From NCBI GenBank assembly GCA_948099385.1, contig CANUEZ040000193.1, positions 3,050,501 through 3,114,500 of the forward strand: a DNA stretch of 64,000 nucleotides, written 5' to 3'. Position numbers and translations under genes: made by a program. Origin of the DNA: Fasciola hepatica. Taxonomy: Eukaryota > Platyhelminthes > Trematoda > Plagiorchiida > Fasciolidae. This document shows positions 48,810 to 60,079 of the stretch, one piece after another. Positions within the stretch are counted from its first letter, which is position 1. Every line of letters begins with the position of its first letter. The notes beneath the pieces were generated by a model. The model was not told where the DNA came from, searched no databases, and saw only the letters and a list, made by a program, of their open reading frames with translations.

Positions 48810-51540
48810 TAAAAAGAAGAGAACAAGTGTGCGCAAAAAATAGCGAGAATTATGCTGTACTATTTGAGTCATATTGATTCATATGCTAAGCCAACCTTAA
48901 ACTCAATACTAAAAGTCTTTCACATATTGAAAATATGCATCATTTTTGTTGGGAGCAACCAACAGTACACATCGAATGATGTGCATGAGTGTGTATGGAA
49001 TTGAGTAACCCGTACTTTTCATACGGTATTTGCTCCAGACTGGATTTCGACCGTTCATTTTGCGGCGACGTCACAAGATATGGTGCCGGTCTAACATTGA
49101 CTTCAAACAAAAAGGCACGTGGACACAGACAATAATCATTTTCTGTGGCATGCCCCTCTTTCTATTATGGTGTTAATTGTTGACGAAATTAAGCACTAAG
49201 AACTTGCATAATACAAGGGAAGATTATTGCTCATACATCTATGTTGGTGGTGATACGTAATCAATATTATGAGAAGCAAAAGCGAACTCCCTTTTTTCAA
49301 CTCTATTTTAGGCAATTATTTTAGAGAAATTCTCTCTAAGTATAGTTGACGGACAGGATGACTAACTATTCGGGTTCAGAATATAATTGAGGAAAAAAGA
49401 ACAGACTTTCAAATTTCTTGACACAAAGATGGAAATACAGTCATAAATACAGATAATTCTGAGGTTGTTAGATATGAAGGAGCAAGGGAACGCTTCAGTT
49501 TGGGCAATAGAAACATCAACTAATCGGAGTTTGATTAAAGAAAGTTTAAACGAGCGATTCAAATTAGCGGTGGTACACGCAATCCTTGAAGGTACCCAGT
49601 TAGGGTACGTCTGGACACGTATGATGCAGGAGATCCGAAGTGGACTCTAGTGAAAGTAATTTACACATTGACCGGTGGCGGTCAGGCCGTCATCTTCGGG
49701 GACTTTGCACCTTGACATCTCGGGGTGGAATCCTTTTACCACTGCTGTTCACTTAACAGACTGACAACCTTTGATTGAACTCGGCTTCCTTCCAGAATTA
49801 TATTACATTTTGGTGGCATAATGAATAAAAGAATGGAAATGTTATTTCACTGGCAGATAAGCATGTAGGTTTCGAAAAATTCAGGATTCTATTTTCTAAT
49901 TCTGGTATATCTAAACGAACCTGCACAGATAGGAAGATCTACAGCCTACCTTTATTTGTCTGAATTACTGTTGGCTTAAAATACTTTCTCGAATGAACAC
50001 AGGAAAAAGATGCTGCACCCCGGTGCTCTCGCCTGTGAGTTCCTCGGTATTGATTTCCCGCCAAGAGCCCATAGAATGTTTATAATGTTTAGGAATGAGA
50101 GATCTAAGGTCTTTCAACAGATACAAAACGTTCTCAAATAAAGCGTAAATAATAGTGGTTTTGCCAAAATTTTGGTATCATGTGAACAAATTTACGCTGT
50201 TGTCATACATTTGACTTTCGCAAAAGAAACGAGGAGTCAGACAGCTAATTTATTTATGTTTGTTGGCATGTGGAAGAAAACGGTCTGGATTTAGATAGGC
50301 AAAGCTCTGTGCAAAGTTTCACCCTGTCAGCGAATATCCTTGGTGAATATGACACCCCAGTTTGGTCTCGATGTCAGCACTCGTTCCCCGTTTTACCGAA
50401 ATACGGCTCAAACATAATAAGTATAACGCACAACGACAACATTGTACGACGCACACACTTAGAATGCCTGTCATTTTCCCCCTGTTATCTGAGAGAAACC
50501 AAATTCATAGCTTCTGTCTCGAACAGGATGTGTTGACCGGCCCGCGAACTGGTGGGCACATCAATTAGAGCAATGTCGATTCGTTGCTCTTCCCGTTTCC
50601 CGCTGGGCCGCCGTCAACATCAACTACCTTGGCTGCTACGCATTTGACCCCCAAAACTAACAGTTCCTTACTTATGGGTGCAGGAATCTGCCGTAAACAA
50701 ACCGACTGATGGATGGAAATGTTCCATTTTGTTGACCTGCACAGTTATGTCCATATTGTGCCAAAATTTTGGGTGAAAGAAAAGTGATAACGATTCCAGT
50801 TTTAACTCCGATCAGTGACTTTCGTGGTGAACTAGAGTACCTGTTATGGACGAACACTGGTCACTGTTCATTGAAGGTAGAGTTGTCTCAATCCACAACG
50901 ACACAGGATGTAAAAAATACCGTTTCTCATATGAGTTTCTTAGGGTTTGGTATCAGAAGGGTTTTTTGAACCCGGTAGGGAAGAAAATGAATCTAATAAA
51001 TGCCCAAAGTAAAAGACAGTTTCAATGAATTGTGTGCACTATTTGCCGTGTCCTTTCTGTAGAGGAAAAAAATGGATTTCTGGACTCGGAAATTCGATGC
51101 CTAATACCTCAAAGTGATGCCAAGCGACTTGTTGGAACAATTCAAAAAAATTTCCAGATGTAAGCAAAACTGGGAACATTCAAAGATGTGGTCAAGACCT
51201 TAAATGCAACTTCCACACTCAGAATTCTACTCTCTTCAACAATAAATGATGAGATGGCAATAAAATCGCAGAATGTGCTGGTGTAATTTTAGCGGGTTGA
51301 CAGTACGGCTCATTTTTGAAATGCCCGAATTGTTTTATCACGTCTGGTAACGCAGGTGATAGAACTCACCCCATATCAAAGCGCGAGTGGCTTCCATAGG
51401 TGGGTTCAAACAGTCCAATGGAATCAATAAATTGATCGTATTTGAAAAATGAAGGACGGCTGCAGTTATCCTTTAACAACCCATGAAAGAACAATATCAG
51501 TAAGATAGAAGGATAAGAAACGACCTTCAATGAGGTACAA
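48810..51540. other. no gene recognised
   Basis: Short frames only. A block near 48955-49010 weakly echoes the 48-kb repeat (GTGCATGAGTGTG) but is not called. A somewhat G+C-rich stretch is present at 50530-50630 without a readable motif. Confidence 0.45.
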
Positions 51541-51548
51541 ATTCCACC

Positions 51549-52028
51549 TTATCGATCACTGAGCAGAATGGTGCACGTTTCTTCGCCAAATATTTCGTCT
51601 AAAAGTTTCACTAAAAATGGTGGTGGAAATCTACACACAAAAACAATCTGGATAAATCGCGAGTTGAAGTGGATCTTCGCATTAATCTCTAGTATGTTCC
51701 ATCTCAAAAGCATAGTTTGATAACCCCTGGTAATTCTTATTGGATCTTGGAAATGTTTAATGAGATAAAATGTAAGTAACCGGTTTGCTATTATAAGAAA
51801 ACTAACAAAAAAATGGGATAAGTGAGAAAAAAGGTATGCGTACTTCACAAAACTGTCCCAAAGGTAGCATTCAGTGCACTCGACGCCGCAAATTGCAGTA
51901 AAACAGCTAATTCTAATAAACTTTCGTATGGTTGAGTCTATGCCGTTTTTAAGGTCAGTAAATAATTCCGATAGGTTCATTGATAGAACAACAACTGAAC
52001 GAACAAGTCTAATTTGGTGCTCCTTCAA
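51549..52028 (-). other. longest open frame, unclassified, hydrophobic centre
   Basis: 159 codons are open on the minus strand, starting from a TTG with a stop 3-4 codons upstream, so a complete gene would need spliced upstream exons. The middle (about residues 60-95) is hydrophobic: FSHLSHFFVSFLIIANRLLT, followed by KHFQDPIRI. A hydrophobic segment ending in N-R before a K-H-x-x-x-P loosely recalls transmembrane helix 3 of rhodopsin-type receptors, but the expected conserved cysteine spacing is not met. One frame of this length is expected by chance in 64 kb at this composition. I do not call a gene. Confidence 0.2.
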
Positions 52029-52039
52029 CTGGCCAATTA

Positions 52040-53590
52040 TTGCACATTAGGTAACTCAGGGAACGATGTAGGTAGACAACCAATGGTACTATCTTTCTTC
52101 CATTTTTCCTTACGTTTTATAAAATACTGTAACTGACCGGTAGATGAAGCACTGGTAGCAAGCTTGTTCGCGAAATTTTTATTTCTCCGACTGACTTCTT
52201 CAAGTTATCCTGGGCTCACGGTGTTTTTGTCTAAGGAATCGTTATCCTAATTTTTGAAGGTGTTTAGTATCATTGTGGGAAAGCCATTTCAAGGGCAGCC
52301 ATACAAAATATCAACTATCTGGCTTCCTTCGAAAGTCTCAAAGCCGCTTAAACTAACTGGGAGGATTTTGGCCTCTCGGGATATAAACTAAGTATGTTTC
52401 GAAAACATTTCATCTGATCATGTTGCATACTAAGGTGAACGGTAGCCGTGGTTTGAATTGAATACAATATTTCCCAGAGTATATTAAGTAAAGGTTAGTT
52501 TCCGAATGAGGGTTTCTGAAGAATAAAAATAGCTAGTTTTCTTCTATTGGAAGATTGATCTTCCCAGTCTCTTGGAAGATAATATTTGCTATAGAGTCAT
52601 TACACTGGAGGCAACGACGCACATTTTGCAAAATTCAGGTTACCACATTTCGAAGTTGTTTTGACAAATGGCACGAAGCAAAGTTTCGTAGTTAAGGCTG
52701 GAATATAATATTTACGGAACTTGAGCACGCTTCTCCGAAACAGAAATATTTCGAACAGTTTCACTATAACCCTTCCCTTCCTTGCTAAACATATGAAGAT
52801 TTTATGCGATCGTCTTCTACTGTTTCTTGCAAACAAGTGTAAAATACTTTCTGGATTGCATAGAACGAACATATTACAAAATGTCCTGAAAAATGTTGTT
52901 GCTTGAAATAATTGTCACCAGCCGGCATTTGCGTTCCTCAAAAAGCTTCCCGTCAAACTTGTTTGACAGAAACTTAGAAAAATTGCATAGGAAATATTGT
53001 ATGGACATTAAATACCCTGCCACCCAATCATTTGTTTTATAGATTCAGATAAAATGTTAGACTGTCAGAAACGAGAAAAAATCGCTCACTGAGACGGGTT
53101 TACAAATGTAGTCTTCCCTGACACTGATAGATACATCATTTGTCGTTTTATGTAAGGATACCAAGATAAATAATTTTATTGCCATTTTATTATCTTCAGG
53201 AAAAAGGATTTCCAAAATGAACCCCCCCAAAATTCGTGACCAGCTGAGAAACTAACGTTGTGTTACTTGTGCAAACTAGTGGCTTTCATTCATGACATGT
53301 GGTTACTCAAAATGATACCATAGAATATGACCCAGTTAGGCTGCTTTATTCAGAGACCATCTCGTTACTCGACCTGAATTCACAAAGTTTGTTTTTGGTT
53401 GCCTTTGGTGTCTGGAGGTATAAAAAAAGTGAAGTTGGAGGCTTGAGTTTGGCAGAAATTAAAAGTGAATGTAAATACACTGGTTTGGAAGAATAATACT
53501 TCTGTAACTTACTGGGATTCCTTGAGAAACTTCTATCAGGAAAAGCAATGCAACCAAAGTTGAGTTGCTTGCCCGCAAAACGAAACAGGT
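52040..53590. other. no gene recognised
   Basis: A+T-rich sequence with short frames and no motif. Confidence 0.5.
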
Positions 53591-53599
53591 TTGTAAACC

Positions 53600-53700
53600 C
53601 TGGACTGTTTTGCACGCCACTAAAGTCTTTGAATTGGATTCGAACCCCAAGTGGAACATTGTGAGTCGAACAAGTTAACACCAGAATCTACAATCTGGTT
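53600..53700 (-). mobile_element. possible decayed tRNA-like SINE head
   Basis: On the minus strand GGTGTTAACTTGTTCGACTC is followed by ACAATGTTCCACTTGGGGTT and CGAATCC. This is reminiscent of the family-2 head at 15.9 kb (GGTTAGATGTTCAACTC ... GGTTCGAATCC), with a good B box at about 53635-53645. The 5' end and tail are not clear. Confidence 0.45.
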
Positions 53701-53704
53701 CTCA

Positions 53705-55490
53705 AAAAATAGTTTAACAAAAAAACTAGAAATCATGGAGCTTTTCTGTTGTAAGATTTTTTATGGTAAACATCCATCTTCCCTTCGCTTCAGTTCCAGG
53801 GAAATTCGGTAAATCAGAAATACTGATCGTTTCAAAGGAGTATTTAGTATTTGTTCAACGACCCGAAAACTGAGCACCGATATTGCGCGAAGAATCACGA
53901 TATATGTAGTCGTATATGTGTATATTATGTATAAGCCCATTCTCCTACTACTTATACTGACATGATTGACTGGCTCATTTGTACGCCTCATCTATGCATG
54001 AGCATAGTGCGAAAAATAAACTCGCATCCAAAAGGGCCCACTTCATCTGAAGGGACAATTAGTGATCTTGATGCTTAGATGTGGGTTGATGACCCCCACG
54101 AGATTCCGTTGTGTCAGGCTTCCGGAGTTCAGTTTATTTTCTTCCTTAGAGCCATTGGAAATCAGATAGCAGATTATTCGATTACCGTGTATCAATTCTC
54201 ACAATGTTAACTGGCTTCTTGAATTGATTTGGGCGATTTACGCACTTTAGTAACAAATCCGAGTTTACGAAACAATCCGTCGTCATGCAGCGTTAGAGCG
54301 TCAATTCTCACAGCTATATGACCCGTGCGAGAAATCAACAGCCACAGTGCATCTAAACAAAACCTCAGGTGGAACTGAAACCCCCGGGATTGCACGAGTT
54401 ATCTGAGTAGGAGTTAATAGTACCGCACTGTCTATTAGACTGGGTGAGGGTATTTTTTAGAAATAACGTAATATCGTCTCATTCCAATGCCTACCTAGTG
54501 ACACTCAGAGGCTATGAACAAATCTAACCCTAAACATATTCTATTATTCATGTTTGTGACTGGATTTTCCGCTTCATTTTCAGCTACATTATAAAAATTC
54601 AAATAATCGTAACGAACGATTTCCGGTCCTGGAAGATCATAATACTGTGCCATAAGAAAAGGCACATTCCAGGCTAAATATCACAACAAATCCTAGCCTT
54701 ATCAAAAAGTATCAAAGTTAAGCTGAACGTGATAATCCAGGGCCTGTTGCCAACGCGAAATAGGGCAGTCAAAATATAGAAAATGATGACGGAGTTAAAT
54801 GGCGTTAGACAAATCAATGCCGAAGGGTTTTACGATTTCAAACAAGAATGAACATGAAGTGCTGCATGAGGAATGGTTCGTATTCCCATTATTCAGCCGA
54901 ACACCGTAGTGCAAGCGGGTATTCAGAGTTTGGATAATTGACGAGACAAGTTTAGAGGATCAAAGTGCATTATTGTTACCAAGTGGCAGTGAGAAAGTGA
55001 ATGCGATTAGACTTTCGTTGGACCGGAGCCAGACTAGAAATTGGGGAAGGAGACAGCTTAAAAGTGACTGAAGCTATCGAGAGTGAGGCGCATTTGCAAG
55101 CATTCAAATACAATCTAGAAGCCACTTTAATGTCATTAGATACCAAGTAGAGTTTGTGATATAAGTCGTTCATCGACAAACAAAATTAGGGAAAGTATGA
55201 CAACAGGTCACAGCTAAATGTTTTACCAATTTTTGAATGCGATCCAATTTTAATTTCTCCAGTTCAAAGAAGTGACAAGTGTCATTCTTTTTCGACTGAC
55301 ATACAGATGCCTAATCAAATATGGATACAAATAAAAAAAAGCTATCCTTACCAGAGGTTTCGAGGATGCGAATAAAATTCTATCCCAACTGTATACAGAT
55401 AAACTGAGTGGTCCAGCTAGTTGATGATGCGTCTTTATAGAGTGTACAGTACTTAAGCTATTTCGAGTTTTATAAGGATTCTTTAGGTGG
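53705..55490. other. no gene recognised
   Basis: No supported feature. Short frames lack motifs. Confidence 0.5.
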
Positions 55491-55495
55491 CGTGT

Positions 55496-55628
55496 AACCG
55501 GCGGTGCTCAAACGGTCATCATGACTGACTTTAGGCCTTTCGTTTCCGGGTTCGAACCCTAAAGCCATGGCCGGTCACACTCTCCAGAAGCCGACTCCAA
55601 TGGATTCCGGCTTCTTTTTTAAAAAAAT
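55496..55628 (+). mobile_element. tRNA-Leu-like SINE copy, family 3, with hairpin and T run
   Basis: The head is AACCGGCGGTGCTCAAACGG. The anticodon-region GACTTTAGGCC, the intact B box GGGTTCGAACCCTAAAGCC (about 55547-55565) and a closing GGCCGGTCAC follow. Just after the head, AGAAGCCG and CGGCTTCT form an 8-base stem (about 55587-55616), directly followed by a T run. That has the look of an RNA polymerase III stop. The tail differs from that of the other two family-3 copies. Confidence 0.75.
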
Positions 55629-55639
55629 ATCTTGCCACA

Positions 55640-56530
55640 GTAATTTGACTAAGATAAAGTAAATACGCGAGTTTAATGGTATAAATATTTTCAGCCATCA
55701 TAAGACAGTCACCTAAATAAAGCACGTATAATTCGTTCTATTGTCCGGGCTCTAACGAACTCCTTAGGGTTTGGAAAACCAGTTAGGCGAGAACAAAATC
55801 TGGCAGAAAAATCATAGAACTTATTACTTTCTGATTCATCGATCTTATCTTATAATGCTCAATTGCAATTTTCTGGCATTCGGAACCTGTCGCTTGGAGC
55901 ACAGCTTTGCTGATGTGGCTGAACTACACAGCATGTCCTCTTACCGTGCAAGTCAAACATTTGACATCAATCTTCAGAGGAGAAAACGGTACACGATCTG
56001 CAATGAACAAACTTTTGATGAAAATTACAATGTACTGATTCCGCCTTCCTCCAGTAGGTCCTTCATACATGCTATTACATTTGATAAACAATGTAGCTTT
56101 TACGTACCTCATCTAAACATCTCTACTTGACTCTCGTTTAGCAAGGTTCAGGGAGTTCCCCTGAATGGTGCTCTATTCAGGACTCATCATCAAATGTGCG
56201 TGAGCGTTCTGATAATCATTTTGTCTTTGCAAATACAATAAGTACGCTGATCTGCCAGGCTGACTTCAGATAAAAAGTGAGCACATGGGACCTCTGAAGT
56301 CAGTAAAATATATCTATGCAAACGTCATCGATGATTTAACTAGATCAGTAAGTTTTTTACAGTTCTGGTGTAATCACTACTTATCTTTTACCAGTTAAAA
56401 ATTAGGCTTCTTTTCATTACAGTAAGTGCCGAATCAACATTTCATACTTTCAAGTGCTTTTTCACGTAGCCATCTTTTTATGATTTAGATTGTTCGATGA
56501 AAGCTTTGAGCGTTCCACCTACTTTCACTA
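55640..56530. other. no gene recognised
   Basis: A 119-codon plus frame (55771-56130) has a hydrophilic translation without a known motif, and an antisense frame overlaps it. It is probably chance. Confidence 0.4.
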
Positions 56531-56534
56531 ATGA

Positions 56535-57170
56535 TTTCCTAAACTTACCATATAACTATAGAACAATTTCGCAAAATCTTCACATCTGGGACTCTACTGT
56601 AAGATGTCAGCCTATCCGCAGAATTAACTTCATTCAGCGGAGAACAAATGCAGAGAATACTCTCCGTTATGTACCTCGGGGTAACTATCAGCAGTGACCT
56701 CACCCGGAAAAATTATGTCGCGGCAGTTTTCTTGAAAGTTCGGCAACTCACTTTAACTTGTAACGACTTAAGTCATTTTGTCCCATTTTACTTGATAAAA
56801 AGCCTTGTATTTTCATGTGGTCTTTCGCACTGGCTCTATACTTCCCCATCATACACCCGGACTGCCTGTTAACGACAGTAAAATTATCTTTCGATCCCTT
56901 ATGCTTTTGTCACGACACAGTGGCACCAACTACGGCCTACTCATCAAGTTAACTGCTCCCCATTATCACAAGGCATGCCCGGATTTATCGGGTGAGATCT
57001 TGAATGAGAACCCGCCCACCCTTTATCCCGATCTCAGCATTTTATTGTCACTATATGCCACTCGATTTCAGTATAAATATATGTTTGGTTGCACGGTAGC
57101 TTATAAATCTGCAGTTCCTTACCTCGCTCGTTTCCTCACTATCCCATGTTCTATCACCAGTCATTTTTCG
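56535..57170 (+). pseudogene. CR1/Jockey-type LINE, decayed C-terminal end of ORF2
   Basis: Three plus-strand frames give, in order, the stretch after the RT catalytic box. First is QNLHIWDSTVRCQPIRRINF followed by RRTNAENTLRY (about 56570-56680). Then come MYLGVTISSDLTRKNYVAAV (about 56667-56725), LVFSCGLSHWLYTSPSY (about 56807-56857), and in the next frame FRSLMLLSRHSG (about 56890-56925) and ATRFQYKYMFGCTVAYK (about 57058-57108) with PYLARFL. The blocks parallel those of the minus-strand LINE at 12.25-13.67 kb but are well diverged. Stops and two frame changes show it is dead. The RT palm is missing, so the copy is strongly 5'-truncated. Confidence 0.85.
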
Positions 57171-57179
57171 CTAAAGATA

Positions 57180-59490
57180 CTTTTTTTCCCATTGCTATTT
57201 TCATTGTTGATTTTCGAAGTGTGGTGGTTTTGTATCAGCTAAATATTTCATCCTCGGGTGCACAAAGCGTATACATGACTTGATATGAATTCTTTATTTT
57301 CATTGCAGCAATATAACCTGAGATTTGTTGCAAGCGTATTTGCTTCTGTAAATGGGCACGTGACCTCTACAACACCTTGTTTTTCCCGGTTCTTAAATAA
57401 GGTTCCTTCTCGCTTTTCTGACCTTCTGTTACATTCCAATTTAACCCCTTTCCAGTTATGTTCTTATGATAATGGTTATTTATCTGCTGAATATCCGCAT
57501 TCAGGCTAACGAACCAAAAGGCTGACTCGAATTTATTGATTTATGTAACAAATATTTAGTTCTCACGAAACATTTAGTTGATATCGTACCGGGCAATGTT
57601 GGGCAAGGGAACGACGTGAAGATCAAGGCGAAAGGACGAACTAAACGGGGGCCACGGGCAAAAGAACAGACGGCAAATATGTCGGGGGCTTCCCGAAGCA
57701 GACAAAAGGAGACATATGGACCACCAGAGATGGAGCAGTGGGATCTCCGGCAACCAGCAAGATGGCCCAGGTGAGGGCTGCCGATCAAGCTGTGGATTGA
57801 GACAATCGGAACAACCGGGTAGAAATGATGCCCAGGAGAAACAAGCTATCGGTCACGGGAAACTGGCCAGAATGCATTCGAAGCACTCCAGCAGCCGCAG
57901 GAGCATTGCTGGTGCCGCTTAGTCTGCAAAGGGCTTATATAAACGATTGTATATGTTTTATGGCTGGATATGTTTGGCATTTGGATTATAAGTATCCTAC
58001 CCCGTGTTGTCGTCCTTGCTACAATACGGCACAATGGTAAGAATTTAATATCTTTTTGCCAAACCACTGGTTATGTACTTGAGGACAATGATCAAACTGT
58101 CTTCGTAGTTAACTTCAGAAATTATGTTCCCAGGACTAAATTATGACTCCGTCCTCTGTCAATACTCCATGCTGAGGTCTCTAATTGACCATGACTCGCT
58201 TCTTGAAGTGTCACATCGTTGCTACTGATATTACCTACTAAACATCATCAGAATGAGTTGAGTGAGCGCTTTGTTCAAAAGAGAAGCGACCATAACGCAT
58301 AATGGACAAAGAGTTTTTCCGCATAAATTCTTGTTCTTTTGAGTGGCTATAAGACCTCAGTCCCATCTCACAGGGGAGTCTTCGCTTCAGATTTCGTTTC
58401 CAGTTCTGTGGTCAAGTTTTCCCCTAGCTTTGTTCAAAAAAACATTTTTGATTACTCCGAAATCTGTATTCAAGACATAAAATGCAAAAGATGATATAAC
58501 ACCCTACCGAGCGGTTTGCACGTGATCGAAAAGCATCCCAAAAATGTAACATTGGACTGTAACTTTTCTTGAAGAAACTTGTTTCTTTATTTTAAATAAT
58601 TCGCAACTAGGTAGCATAAGCTTAGTGATGGGAGTAGGAGTGAACAATGTTTAATACTAGGAAGGGTGACGCCCATATAGTTTGGATACAATGAGAATTA
58701 ATCTGATTCTGTAATCAAACATCGAACAATCCGTAAGAAAATTTTGTCCGAGGGACTTAACAACCGAGAGCTTCAAACAACTCAACACATACATTTATCC
58801 GAAAAATCCCCCAGAGCACATCTGGAAAACACAGGTTGGCGAACAAGGTCGTTTTCAGTGATTCTTAATCATGCCAATACAACACAATATATATATGACT
58901 AGATGCATAAGGGATGCAGTCAACAAAAATCGCGTCAGGAATCATCGTTCACACACATACATTTATCTTTGATGCGAAGAAAATCCTGATTGGTAAGTCG
59001 TGGTAAGATGAATTTGGTCTCGTCAGCGTGGGTGGCAAAGTTTTATGAGTGTTGCACTATAAACAATTGACAATAAAATAGTCACAACTGGTGTCTAAGG
59101 GCCGAAGAAGCAATACCTACATGTGGAAACTAAATCCCTTTTTCACCCGATAGGCTTTCGATAGAAAACGAAGACAAAAGTCTTCGGTTGGCACAATGTA
59201 CCTAGGATCATTTCGCCAAATGTCCAGGAAGAGTGCTACAAGCAGTTGCAATATTTGTCTTTATCGACAAGGTGGGGCAGAGAGTGAAAGACAACATTTT
59301 GAGCAACGTCCAGAAATAACGGAGGACAAGAAGGGATCCATTGTAGTGTTTGTTACTACACTGGAGATTAGGAGATAAATCTTTCACGTTGCTTGCGGAT
59401 ATCGGGAGTTCAAAAGCAAATAACCGCTATTTTCGTGCTTTTTGATTATCACTAGAATAAACAATTTCAAGTGCTTCTTGTGGAATGACT
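57180..59490. other. no gene recognised
   Basis: The first part could be LINE 3' untranslated sequence. A G+C-richer block at about 57590-57910 is open in several frames with basic, Gly/Arg-rich translations but no motif (for example no C-C-H-C knuckle). Confidence 0.45.
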
Positions 59491-59492
59491 GA

Positions 59493-60075
59493 ATGCCATG
59501 TCCTCACAGGTTATATGGGAACAATGATATGAGATATCTTCGTTCCTTTTGTGAAGTCACGGTAATAAAGTTGGTATCTATTGCTTATTGCTCTCAAGCC
59601 ATGATATGTTCCGCTTTTCGATTAAATAATATGTCTGGCTTCTTTACGTGGAATTTATTGGCCATTGTGGGGCTGCAAGTTACTATCGTTGGGCTGATTG
59701 CTCATTAACCTTGCCCTAAGCGGGTTTCTGATAATGAAATTAACAAAATCAAACTATTTTATCACGAAGCAATACTCAGGAAATAAAGTTCATCTTGGGC
59801 CAGGTCAACTCCAGAAGGTTGAAACAAACGTTAGAAATTTCTTATTTATTTTTCTAGTCAGCTACTTATTTTACCACATTTTTCCTGGAGAAATCGTTGT
59901 ATTTGCTGCACTCAATCACCTCCAAATCAAATCGAAGTTCGAAAGCAGTGACTTGCTTTTGACATTTGTCGTAGTGGATATTCTTGTTCTCATGATTTGG
60001 TGCGTTGTGGACTTAATTGAAAACCTTCATGTAACACTTGTAAGTTACGGGGTTGTGAAAAAACCGCATGAATAA
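59493..60075 (+). other. two adjoining open frames with hydrophobic segments, unclassified
   Basis: Frame one (59493-59708) contains FFTWNLLAIVGLQVTIVGLI. Frame two (59698-60075, TTG-initiated, overlapping by 11 bases) contains FLFIFLVSYLFYHIFPG and LLLTFVVVDILVLMIWCVVD. Together there are three membrane-helix-like stretches in about 190 codons. T-rich DNA encodes Phe, Leu, Ile and Val by default, so this may be chance. If real it would be a decayed or multi-exon membrane protein. No family signature is visible. Confidence 0.2.
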
Positions 60076-60079
60076 TGTG

